Assembly: GCA_030587605.1 (NCBI GenBank)
Contig: JAUQYT010000028.1
Span: forward strand, 1 to 26,576
Direction of reading: 5' to 3'
Length of the DNA stretch: 26,576 nucleotides
DNA from: Candidatus Njordarchaeum guaymasense
Lineage (GTDB): Archaea; Asgardarchaeota; Njordarchaeia; Njordarchaeales; Njordarchaeaceae
A program made the position numbers and the translations under genes. A model generated the notes under the pieces. That model was not told the origin of the DNA, ran no database searches, and saw only the letters and a list, made by a program, of their open reading frames with translations. Shown here piece after piece: positions 16,526 to 23,445 of the stretch; the first letter of the stretch is position 1; every line of letters begins with the position of its first letter.

Positions 16526-17227
16526 TTGAAGATCAAGCGTATAGTCGACCTTAGCGAAACCATAGATGCGAAGGATCCTAATTGGCAGAAGGATGATCAA
16601 TGGGGAGCACACATTCGAGACAAGCTGATTGAAGTAGATCCATACATCTATGTTCCTGACCGCTGTCTAGTTGAGGATATCAAAATATGGAGTCACCTCG
16701 GGACACACATGGAGGCACCATACCACCAGTACATGTTCAAGGGAGGCAAGACAATCGGTGAAATACCTGTCGAAGCCATTGTCGGAGAAGGACTTATCGT
16801 TAACATGAGTTATGTCGGAATGGAGGAGGACATGGAGAAAGTCAGAGAGAGAGCCGAGAGGATGGGTGTTACAGGGAAACTTCTCAACGTTGAAGACATG
16901 AAGCCGCTAGAGAACAAGATAAAGAAGGGAGACATAGTATTATTCTACACTGACTGGAGTATCCCAGACATCCCCTTGATCGGAGCTGAAGCAGCAAACT
17001 GGCTAATAGAAAAGGGCGTAAAGTGCGTCGGGATAAGCGATGAACATATCATATTCTCGTTTGGTGCGCATGCAGCAATCTTGGAGCATGGGATCCCAAT
17101 TATCGAGACATTAGACCACTTGGATCAAGTCAGTCAGGAGCGAGTCTTCATAGTGGCGCTTCCTCTAAAGATCGTCGGCATCGGCGGTTCGCCAGCGAGA
17201 GTCATCGCCATAGAATTCGAGAAATAA
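16526..17227 (+). CDS. Cyclase-family (PF04199) metal-dependent hydrolase, paralogue 2
   Basis: A tandem duplicate of the preceding gene in exact register (233 residues). The signature reads HLGTHMEAPYH with His57, His61, Glu63 and His67, again with Glu in place of the family Asp. Unlike its partner it keeps the distal pair His182 (FGAHAAIL) and Glu194 (IPIIETL), so its predicted metal site is complete. The TTG start aligns with the partner's MKIKRIVD N-terminus, which supports both starts. The two proteins may form hetero-oligomers, or the first may have moved to another substrate (inference). Substrate unknown. Confidence 0.87.
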   Translation: MKIKRIVDLSETIDAKDPNWQKDDQWGAHIRDKLIEVDPYIYVPDRCLVEDIKIWSHLGTHMEAPYHQYMFKGGKTIGEIPVEAIVGEGLIVNMSYVGMEEDMEKVRERAERMGVTGKLLNVEDMKPLENKIKKGDIVLFYTDWSIPDIPLIGAEAANWLIEKGVKCVGISDEHIIFSFGAHAAILEHGIPIIETLDHLDQVSQERVFIVALPLKIVGIGGSPARVIAIEFEK

Positions 17228-17268
17228 CTGGGTTCCGAAAGGCGGAGACAAGACAAGAGTCTCCAGCC

Positions 17269-17280
17269 AACCTTTATTTG
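17269..17280 (+). promoter_or_regulatory. AACCTT-type TATA box of the TIM-barrel gene
   Basis: AACCTTTATTTG lies 75 nt before the ATG, nearly the same distance as in the first cyclase promoter, and only about 40 nt after the second cyclase stop. Confidence 0.4.
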
Positions 17281-17355
17281 TTCGAATCCCGTTCTGGTTA
17301 TTGCCGAATTGACACGTCTGTGTTGTGAGATACGATTCAGGAGGTTTGACTGAAG

Positions 17356-18021
17356 ATGGTTGAATTCATTTTCATGCTGACTCACAGTGATATGACTATT
17401 TCCAACGCGATAGAAGTATTCAAGGAGACGAAAGGAACTGGAGTAAAATGCATTGGCTTCAAGGACATAGGGTTACCGAAAGAGAAACTAATGGAACTAG
17501 TTGAGATGATGAAGAAGCAACGGATGAAGACTTTCCTTGAGGTCGTGAGCGGATCGGAAGAGGAGAATCTCAGATCGACGAGAGTTGCGCTCGAGCTCGG
17601 AGTAGACTACTTGATCGGGGGAACATATCCCAAGCAGACCTTACCCCTGGTAAAAGGAAGCGGGATCAAGTATTTCCCCTACATCGGGAAGATCATCGGG
17701 CACCCCTGTCTCCTAAGAGGAACCATTAGTAAAATCGTTGACGACGCCAAGAAAGTTGAGAAAATGGGGGCTGACGGGATAAATCTACTTGCGTACCGCT
17801 ACGACGGGGATGTCAAAAGACTCATAACCTCAGTGAAAAAAGCCGTAAGAATACCCTTGATAATCGCAGGAAGCATCGACAGCTTTGAGCGCGTGCGTGA
17901 AATGGTAGACTTAGGCGTATGGGCATTCACTATTGGTGGAGCAATGCTCGAGAAGAAATTCGTATCACAAGGAACTCTAAGTGAGCAAGTGAAAGCCGTA
18001 CTTAAAGAGATACGCCAATGA
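17356..18021 (+). CDS. TIM-barrel protein with C-terminal phosphate-binding motif, function unassigned
   Basis: A 221-residue single-domain beta/alpha barrel. Strands alternate regularly (EFIFMLT, CIGFKDIG, KTFLEVVS, YLIGGTY, YFPYIGKIIGHP, INLLAYRY, PLIIAGSI, FTIGGAML). The last two loops, AGSIDS (171-176) and IGGAML (193-198), form the standard phosphate-binding site seen in TrpF/HisA-type barrels. Candidate catalytic residues are Asp12, Lys36 and His116. I recall similar proteins in bacteria that carry uncertain names, and I do not assign a reaction. The ATG has AGGAGGT 10 nt upstream. Next to an FGGY kinase, an aldolase, epimerase or isomerase acting on the kinase's phosphorylated product is the simplest idea (inference). 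It converges with the kinase gene 36 bp away. Confidence 0.65.
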   Translation: MVEFIFMLTHSDMTISNAIEVFKETKGTGVKCIGFKDIGLPKEKLMELVEMMKKQRMKTFLEVVSGSEEENLRSTRVALELGVDYLIGGTYPKQTLPLVKGSGIKYFPYIGKIIGHPCLLRGTISKIVDDAKKVEKMGADGINLLAYRYDGDVKRLITSVKKAVRIPLIIAGSIDSFERVREMVDLGVWAFTIGGAMLEKKFVSQGTLSEQVKAVLKEIRQ

Positions 18022-18057
18022 ATCTCCGATCATTGAAAAGTGAGGGGGATGCATACT

Positions 18058-19590
18058 TCACTCGGCTACTTTTTCTCTTGAGAACAGATCACATAGGTCA
18101 GTGTACAACTTCACGTATTTCTCATAGCTGTTGTCGTAGACATCAAAGTTCTGTGGATTTGGTTCAAATCGTTCTTTTACCGCAATCATCCTTTCAGAAG
18201 CCTGTTCAATGCTCTTGTACAAGCCGACGGCTTTGCCTGCGAGTATCGCGGCTCCTAAACATGCGGCTTCCTCGTTCATCGTTGTGACCACTGGTCGCTT
18301 CGTCAAGTCTGCTTCTATCTGTTTCCAAACGCGAGACCTCGCACCTCCCCCTAGAGCTCTGATTTCTTTCACCTTGATTCCTAGGTCCTCGACGACATCG
18401 ATGTTCCTTCGAACGATGCATGCAATCGCCTCCATGATCGCCCTAGCGAAGTGGGCCTTTGTGTGCTTTAGTGTGAACCCGTAGAATACTCCTTTGGCTT
18501 TTGGATTAGCCTCAGGAGCCATTGCCCCTTGGAGGTGTGGTAGCATTACGAGTCCTTCGCAGCCAGGTGGAACTTGGCTAGCCTCTTGTCCAATTATGTC
18601 GTACGGGTCTACTTTTGATAGGGAAGCGACGTTCATCTCCTGCTGGCAGAACATGTCTCGGTACCAGCGTAGAACCATTCCGCCAGTTGTGAATGTGTGT
18701 TCCATGTATCGGTGAGGGATCGCAAAGTAGTGCACCGGCATCCGTCCTTGCTTGTCGAAGATCGGTTTATCAACAGGTGCGCAAATTGCCAGCGCTGCCC
18801 CCGTGTTCTCGGAGAACATTCCTTGTCGAATGTTTCCAACTCCAATAGCTCCACAAGCTTGGTCTAGTCCTCCCATGGATACGACTGTCTTCGTTGAGAG
18901 TCCAAGGTCTGATGCGGCATCTATAGTCAGCTCCCCTATGGCTTCGCCAGACAGCCTGATCTCCGGTAACTGATCTTGGGATACACCCAAGTAGTCAAGC
19001 ATCTCGTCCCACCACTTCTCAGTTATGATGTTCCAGTAACATGTTGAACATATTAGTGAGCCCTCGCAAGCGAATTTCCCAGTCATCCTGTAGATCAGAT
19101 AGTCTTCTACTAGCAGATACTTGTAGACTTTCTTGAAGTTCTCAGATTCGTTGCGCTTGATCCAGAGGATTTTTGATGCTGGCCATGTGGGAACAAGTTT
19201 CACTTGACCAGTTATCTTGTAGCTTTCTCCGTTGTCAAATTCCTTGTCGAGAGTCTCAGCTTCCTCTTGGGCCCTGTTATCCATCCACGAGATCGCCCTT
19301 CTGAGAGGCTTCCCTTTTCTGTCCACTAGGATCAGTGTCTCTCCCTGAGCTGAGATACCTAGTGCGGTTACATCCCTAGCATTCACCTTTGCCTTCTTAA
19401 CAACTTCACCGACTCCGGTCTTGAAAGCGTTCCACAGTGTCTCTGGTTCTATCTCTACTGCCAAAGCGCTGGGAGTGATAAGCTTGTATTCCTGTGTTGA
19501 GATTGCCTGCAGTTCACCGTTGTCATTGAAGAGTGAGACCTTCGTAGCAGTTGTTCCAGAGTCAACACTCAACAGATAGTTGCCACCCAA
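18058..19590 (-). CDS. FGGY-family carbohydrate kinase (xylulokinase-like)
   Basis: These cytoplasmic kinases phosphorylate the terminal hydroxyl of ketoses, polyols or glycerol using ATP. The chain begins YLLSVDSGTTATKVSLF, the ATP-phosphate motif (Asp10). ISWMDNRAQ near 101-109 is the substrate-binding W-x-D-x-R. GGLDQACGAIG carries the catalytic base Asp243. GGGARSRVWKQIEADL followed by NEEAACLGAAILAG is the C-terminal ATP site. About 510 residues is normal. GGAGGT lies 10 nt before the TTG at 19590; an ATG at 19611 without a site would add seven residues. The true substrate may be a ketose, deoxy-ketose or keto-acid sugar. The cupin gene lies 55 bp upstream on the same strand and the pair is probably cotranscribed. 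Confidence 0.87.
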   Translation of the reverse strand: MGGNYLLSVDSGTTATKVSLFNDNGELQAISTQEYKLITPSALAVEIEPETLWNAFKTGVGEVVKKAKVNARDVTALGISAQGETLILVDRKGKPLRRAISWMDNRAQEEAETLDKEFDNGESYKITGQVKLVPTWPASKILWIKRNESENFKKVYKYLLVEDYLIYRMTGKFACEGSLICSTCYWNIITEKWWDEMLDYLGVSQDQLPEIRLSGEAIGELTIDAASDLGLSTKTVVSMGGLDQACGAIGVGNIRQGMFSENTGAALAICAPVDKPIFDKQGRMPVHYFAIPHRYMEHTFTTGGMVLRWYRDMFCQQEMNVASLSKVDPYDIIGQEASQVPPGCEGLVMLPHLQGAMAPEANPKAKGVFYGFTLKHTKAHFARAIMEAIACIVRRNIDVVEDLGIKVKEIRALGGGARSRVWKQIEADLTKRPVVTTMNEEAACLGAAILAGKAVGLYKSIEQASERMIAVKERFEPNPQNFDVYDNSYEKYVKLYTDLCDLFSREKVAE

Positions 19591-19645
19591 ATTCGAGCAA
19601 ACCTCCATCATTCCATACCATTGAAGACTTCTAGATTCCTAATTT

Positions 19646-19984
19646 CTAATCTGGAGGCGCAAGACTCCAGACCACTAATGCCTCAGTCTTGCCTGCATTA
19701 TGGAGTTCATGGGGTTCCATCTTAGGAATGATGACGATGTCGCCTTCATTCAACTCCTTCTTGACTTTGCTCTTTGGGAAGTTGCAGATCACTCTGCCTT
19801 TGGCTACGTAGAAGATCTCTTCGCCATTCTTGTGTCCCGAGTCGACGGTGCCTTTCTTTCCAGGTTCAAGGGTAGAGGTCCCAAAAACAATCTCATTTGT
19901 CTTGACGTAGAGCCTGCAGAGTTCGTCACCCTCCATGAAAGTCTTCACTTCGTCCTTTTGCATCACTCTAATCTTGCTTGACAC
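19646..19984 (-). CDS. Small cupin-domain protein
   Basis: A single-cupin protein of 112 residues. The first cupin motif reads SGHKNGEEIFYVAKGR and the second reads GDIVIIPKMEPHELHNAG, which together supply two or three His and a Glu for a metal. Such small cupins act as sugar or lactone isomerases, dioxygenase-like enzymes or sugar-binding accessory proteins, and the sequence does not choose. The start is set by GGAGG at 19993-19997, 8 nt before a GTG at 19984; an ATG at 19999 overlaps that site. It leads a two-gene unit with the FGGY kinase, and a strong inverted repeat lies upstream. Confidence 0.82.
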   Translation of the reverse strand: MSSKIRVMQKDEVKTFMEGDELCRLYVKTNEIVFGTSTLEPGKKGTVDSGHKNGEEIFYVAKGRVICNFPKSKVKKELNEGDIVIIPKMEPHELHNAGKTEALVVWSLAPPD

Positions 19985-20010
19985 ATTCAATTCCTCCATG
20001 AATTGCGGAA

Positions 20011-20033
20011 TCTAAACATGGTGACCATTTAGA
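20011..20033. promoter_or_regulatory. Inverted repeat upstream of the cupin-kinase unit, candidate operator
   Basis: TCTAAA-ca-TGGT-g-ACCA-TTTAGA has ten paired positions interrupted by a 2 nt asymmetry. It lies 27-49 nt before the GTG start, near where transcription should begin. It could bind a dimeric regulator or fold as a leader hairpin. Confidence 0.45.
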
Positions 20034-20189
20034 TGAGAAGAGCAATCTGATTGCCCTCTTCTGATGTGCTAGCTGGGGGTTGATTTCTGTTATGATGGTC
20101 GCTAGTACTTTAGCTTTACGTCATCACGAAAAAAACTTGGAATGACGAGTAGACAGACAAACGATAATCCCCAGAGGTGGACAGTTGAT

Positions 20190-20978
20190 CTACCTAGATA
20201 TTGTCAATGAGCGCAAGTAGGTGACCTCATCGTCGGCTATGTTTAGCGCTTGTCCGGTCATGGAGTTGGAATCATCGGACGCCAAGAAGACGGCAAGTTT
20301 GGCTACCTCGTCTGGTTCGCCTATCGTTCTCTCAGGAGACGCCGAGAATCCTTCTCCCTCAACATGGCTTGGAGACATGCCTTTAAGGTTAGCAGCCAGT
20401 TCCAACTCTCTTCTTTCAACGATGCCAGGGCAAATAGCGTTCACGCATATTCCGTGCTCAGCTAGTTCTACTGCCAGACATTGCGTGAATCCAATTATTG
20501 CCGCTTTGGATGCAGCGTATGCACCGAGTAGCAGACCACCTGATTTTCCATACATGGATGAGATATTGACAATTTTGCCACTTCCCTGCTCAACCATACG
20601 TTTCGCTACGCCTCTGCAACAGATGAAAACGCCTTTCGCGTTGAAGTCCATGTTAAGATCCCAGTCTTCTTCTCCTGTTTCGACAATTTGGGCTGATGTC
20701 GCAACGCTTGAATTGAAGACCAAGACATCGATCTTGCCAAACTCATCGACTACTTGGCGAATCATGGTTTCGATTTCATCAGCAGAACGTGGATCCACCT
20801 TGATGGCGAGTGATCTCCTTCCTTGCTCTTCGACAAGCTTGGCGGTTTCCTCGGCAATGCTTTCTTGGAAATCCGCGACGGCGACGTCAGCACCTTCGCG
20901 AGCAAGAGCAGACGCGATAGCTTGCCCATAACCTTTTCCCGCCCCAATGAGGAGCGCAGCCTTACCAGACAGCCGCAT
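20190..20978 (-). CDS. SDR-family protein with altered cofactor motifs
   Basis: A short-chain dehydrogenase relative of 262 residues. The catalytic Ser141 (NISSMYG), Tyr154 and Lys158 (YAASK) are kept, so reductase or dehydrogenase activity is possible. The nucleotide motifs are unusual. TGxxxGIG reads IGAGKGYG at 11-18, with Ile for Thr and Tyr for Ile, and NNAG reads FNSS at 88-91. The C-terminal NIADDEVTY also departs from the usual NVDGG. AGGTGGT about 9 nt before the ATG at 20978 sets the start; a longer frame to 21011 has no site. It is divergent from the regulator and related to the SDR at 14458-15249. It may act on a cluster intermediate with different cofactor use, or it may be drifting. 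Confidence 0.82.
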   Translation of the reverse strand: MRLSGKAALLIGAGKGYGQAIASALAREGADVAVADFQESIAEETAKLVEEQGRRSLAIKVDPRSADEIETMIRQVVDEFGKIDVLVFNSSVATSAQIVETGEEDWDLNMDFNAKGVFICCRGVAKRMVEQGSGKIVNISSMYGKSGGLLLGAYAASKAAIIGFTQCLAVELAEHGICVNAICPGIVERRELELAANLKGMSPSHVEGEGFSASPERTIGEPDEVAKLAVFLASDDSNSMTGQALNIADDEVTYLRSLTISR

Positions 20979-21027
20979 GTACTCGGACACCACCTGAATA
21001 TGACATTTCATATAACAGACAACGTTT

Positions 21028-21039
21028 CTAAAAAAGGTT
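21028..21039 (-). promoter_or_regulatory. AACCTT-type box of the second SDR gene
   Basis: The minus strand reads AACCTTTTTTAG, 49 nt before the ATG at 20978. It shares its first six bases with the three plus-strand cluster promoters. A TTATAT closer to the gene is an alternative. Confidence 0.3.
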
Positions 21040-21213
21040 TGCCACCATTAAAACTGCATTCGAATGGCGTGTTGGTTTTTGATAGAGAAAGAAGATAGAA
21101 TGACCGAGTGTCATAGCGATCTTCCTAAGTCATCAGGTTGCAGTTTTACTTAGTGTTCGTCCGCTCTACATTTTTTGACGCAATAGTTAATTTTCTTTGA
21201 GTAGTGAACCAAA

Positions 21214-21237
21214 TTAAATTGACCATAATCAATTTAA
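21214..21237. promoter_or_regulatory. Perfect inverted repeat over the regulator's TATA box, candidate autoregulatory operator
   Basis: TTAAATTGA and TCAATTTAA are perfect 9 bp arms separated by CCATAA. The right arm contains the TATA-like AATTTAAA, which would start transcription near 21262, about 47 nt before the regulator's ATG. Binding here would exclude TBP. The site also lies upstream of the divergent SDR gene, so it could control both. The rest of the 330 bp gap (20979-21308) shows no gene. Confidence 0.6.
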
Positions 21238-21308
21238 AGATCGAAACGAAGATTATTAGCACCTCACTGCTTACTGAGTGGTTGAACACTGGGGCATGGG
21301 GCAGGTAA

Positions 21309-22799
21309 ATGAGTGGCCAGGAGAAGGTTGAAGACTCAAGACTGCTCGAATCCTTATCGCAGCAATTGAATCTATATGACAATCTTTTCCCTCAGGTCGA
21401 AAGCAAGGAACTCCAAGTGCTCTTCGCACTGATAAGGATCTACCTAGCAAGATGCGACAACCCGCAACTGAAACAAGAACATATGATGATTAACCCACAA
21501 CTCATGAAGAGGCTCATCCTCACATATTTCGACCCATTCTCCACACCTATCACACGGGGTCTCAGAGAAGCTTTGATCTCGAGACTGAACAGTATAAGGA
21601 AATACAGACTGACAAATGCTGAAGTAGTAAGAAGAGCGCTCATAACCTGCTTCTATGAGGAAGAAAAGAGGATTCCTAGGAAACAGAAGACGTACTTGGA
21701 CGTATTCATGAGGAACCCAGGAGAATCATTTACCAAAATCGCTGAGCAGCTCGGAGTAACCCCCCAGGCAGTATCGAGCGCATACCGCTCTATGCAAGAA
21801 TCGGATCTATTTAGCCTTTGGGGGCATCCTGACTACTCCGCATTCAAATTGAGACACTTCATGGTTTTCTTCACTGTCATGAGAGAGCACAGCGGTAGCA
21901 CTGAATATCTGCGTAGACTGCTTTTCGACAACTCTCCATTTACACTGAGCCTGAATGGAGACGTCTATGAAGGAAGCAATTGGGCAAGTTTTGCAATCCC
22001 AAACCAAGACAGAGAACTCCACGAATTTAGAGAGAGCCTGAACGAGCTAAAAGGAGAGTTCTTCCGAGACCTAGAAATAACCGAGATCAAGTCCATTTCA
22101 ACAGGATCCAACTTTGAGTTCTTTGACGGAAAGCGCTGGTTTTTTGATCCCCAGCTATGGACTTATGGCTTCTTCGAATTCGTCAGAGAGAATAAGGAGA
22201 TATTGAAAAAGGCTGCAGAGATGCAGTACTCCTTCCAGCCAATTAGGTTTCAAAGACTGGACTTCTTAATTGCCACAATACTTGCGGCCAATCCGTTTTC
22301 GTCACATAACAGTATTAGGAACCGCCTCAGAGAATTTGGGTACGTTGTGTCGAGACCCACAGTTACCAGAAGAATTGAGCGGTTGACACGGTCGTCCGAG
22401 CAGTCACATGATGGGGAGAAGGCTCAATCTGTTATCTATCCCTATCTGACTTATTCTGGTCTCGGTCTAAGTAATCTGAGTCTCTACCTCATCGAGTGTG
22501 AAGAAGAGTACGTCGAAGAAATGTTGTATGCCGTAGGTTATCTGCCGTATTACATTTTGAGTAGAACTAACAATGGTCTTCTTCTCACGATCAAGTCAAC
22601 ATCGGAGGATGTAGCCAAGTTCAACTATATGATAAAAGGAATTAATGAGATTAGGGTCGTAGCCCACTCAAACAGATTTCAAAGCATGGGGAGTAGATCC
22701 ATACTCCGTCTGTACGATAAGTGGGACGAGGTTAGGCAAAAGTGGAGCTGCTCCAGCGGCGAACTCAACTTCGTAAAACGTTTTGAAGCTTTGCCGTGA
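21309..22799 (+). CDS. Archaeal transcriptional regulator with tandem HTH/AsnC-like halves
   Basis: A 496-residue protein that seems to contain two Lrp/AsnC-like units in one chain. The first helix-turn-helix is near 139-165 (SFTKIAEQLGVTPQAVSSAY) and is followed by an alpha/beta region (181-262) like a ligand-sensing RAM domain. The second HTH is near 315-362 (HNSIRNRLREFGYVVSRPTV), followed by a second such region (385-455, SLYLIECEEEYVEEM, NNGLLLTIKSTSE). The N-terminal 130 residues are helical and unrecognised. The ATG has CAGGT just upstream. Its position at the edge of the sugar-type gene cluster, with an inverted repeat on its own TATA box, points to local, self-regulated control of the cluster (inference). 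The effector is unknown. Confidence 0.7.
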   Translation: MSGQEKVEDSRLLESLSQQLNLYDNLFPQVESKELQVLFALIRIYLARCDNPQLKQEHMMINPQLMKRLILTYFDPFSTPITRGLREALISRLNSIRKYRLTNAEVVRRALITCFYEEEKRIPRKQKTYLDVFMRNPGESFTKIAEQLGVTPQAVSSAYRSMQESDLFSLWGHPDYSAFKLRHFMVFFTVMREHSGSTEYLRRLLFDNSPFTLSLNGDVYEGSNWASFAIPNQDRELHEFRESLNELKGEFFRDLEITEIKSISTGSNFEFFDGKRWFFDPQLWTYGFFEFVRENKEILKKAAEMQYSFQPIRFQRLDFLIATILAANPFSSHNSIRNRLREFGYVVSRPTVTRRIERLTRSSEQSHDGEKAQSVIYPYLTYSGLGLSNLSLYLIECEEEYVEEMLYAVGYLPYYILSRTNNGLLLTIKSTSEDVAKFNYMIKGINEIRVVAHSNRFQSMGSRSILRLYDKWDEVRQKWSCSSGELNFVKRFEALP

Positions 22800-22841
22800 G
22801 ATCTGACAGACCGACTAAAGACAGTGGTGTTCACCACCCTC

Positions 22842-22890
22842 AAAAAAAGGATGAAGAGGGCCTCGCTCGCGAGTACGAAGGACCCTCTTC
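22842..22890 (-). terminator. Hairpin and U-tract terminator of the 41-residue ORF
   Basis: On the minus strand GAAGAGGGTCC pairs with GGCCCTCTTC (10 bp, one bulge), with CTCGCGAG complementarity in the loop, and seven T follow after ATCC. It begins 36 nt after the stop of the small ORF. A second hairpin, GTGGTG-TT-CACCAC at 22824-22837, lies after the regulator's stop and may help end that convergent transcript. Confidence 0.6.
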
Positions 22891-22925
22891 GGTTTAGCTC
22901 CGGAGCCTTGCGTGACTTGGACAAT

Positions 22926-23051
22926 CTAGTACGGCAAGCCAGCTTCAGGCCTGGCCGCTGCGGGAGCACCGAGTAATGATGCCATTAGTAATACCGTCAG
23001 CAAGGCGGCGAAGAGAACTATTCTATTGTATTCTATGAAGAACTCTTTCAT
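22926..23051 (-). CDS. Single-TM microprotein (41 residues)
   Basis: A short ORF coding a basic/acidic N-terminus (MKEFFIEYNR), one hydrophobic segment of about 18-20 residues (IVLFAALLTVLLMASLLG) and a short Ala/Pro-rich tail ending GLPY. It looks like a small membrane protein or an uncleaved signal-anchor peptide. GGAGGG lies 11 nt before the ATG and AGAGG abuts it. A TATA box about 55 nt upstream and a strong terminator downstream frame it as an independent transcript. No homologue is recognised, so the role is unknown. It sits between the regulator and the GTPase-like gene, on the opposite strand to both. Confidence 0.55.
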   Translation of the reverse strand: MKEFFIEYNRIVLFAALLTVLLMASLLGAPAAARPEAGLPY

Positions 23052-23103
23052 CCTCTTCTAGCCCTCCAGTATTCTTCTCCTATTTGCTATTTTGGGTTAC
23101 ATA

Positions 23104-23112
23104 CTATTAAAG
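23104..23112 (-). promoter_or_regulatory. TATA box for the 41-residue ORF
   Basis: The minus strand reads CTTTAATAG, predicting a start near 23083 and a leader of about 32 nt that contains GGAGGG. Confidence 0.4.
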
Positions 23113-23372
23113 ATTTTCTAAGGAAACAAGGTGAAAAATTACCTGAGATAATATTCATGGAAACCGATCGCGATGTGGGGCTTGAACCGAATTCAAGGAT
23201 ATCCGAAAGCTTCCTTGAAAATGGTTCACCCTTTCTCCCAAAATGCGAATCCTTCGGGCGTAGCCAGCGGAATGGGAGCAGATTAGGTCTCCCAATCTAG
23301 AAATAGCGCCAATTTTGGTCAAAAATCCCATATCGGGCTCAATATTCTCCCAGTCTTGTGGTATTTTTGACC
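23113..23372. other. Non-coding stretch before the GTPase-like gene
   Basis: With the flanking promoters this gap is about 390 bp. A plus-strand 47-codon frame from an ATG at 23157 has no ribosome binding site and no recognisable sequence, and was not called. No tRNA or repeat was found. Confidence 0.4.
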
Positions 23373-23382
23373 ATATTTAAAC
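23373..23382 (+). promoter_or_regulatory. TATA box for the GTPase-like/longin pair
   Basis: ATATTTAAAC is a good archaeal TATA match. A transcript starting near 23404 would have a leader of about 40 nt that includes GAGGTG before the ATG at 23446. Confidence 0.5.
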
Positions 23383-23445
23383 ACTTCTGCCATATTGTTC
23401 ATTGTAACAGCTGTGAGAAGCATGGGTCGATTGAGGTGTTAGGAG

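Noticed and set aside
20221..20931. Plus-strand open frame of over 230 codons across the second SDR gene.
   Set aside because: Ser/Ala/Pro-rich shadow of the minus-strand SDR, which has clear motifs and a ribosome binding site.
22679..22969. 96-codon minus-strand frame overlapping the regulator's 3' end.
   Set aside because: It overlaps the regulator and reads through the hairpin region. The 41-residue frame, with promoter, ribosome binding site and terminator, explains this strand better.
23160..23290. Sequence with GGTTCAAGCC-like and GGGCGTAGCC-like words on the two strands, considered as a tRNA.
   Set aside because: No acceptor stem, anticodon arm or D arm could be paired around them on either strand.
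23157..23300. Plus-strand 47-codon ORF with a PKCESFG segment, briefly considered as a zinc-ribbon remnant.
   Set aside because: Only one Cys, no ribosome binding site, no TATA box at the right distance.
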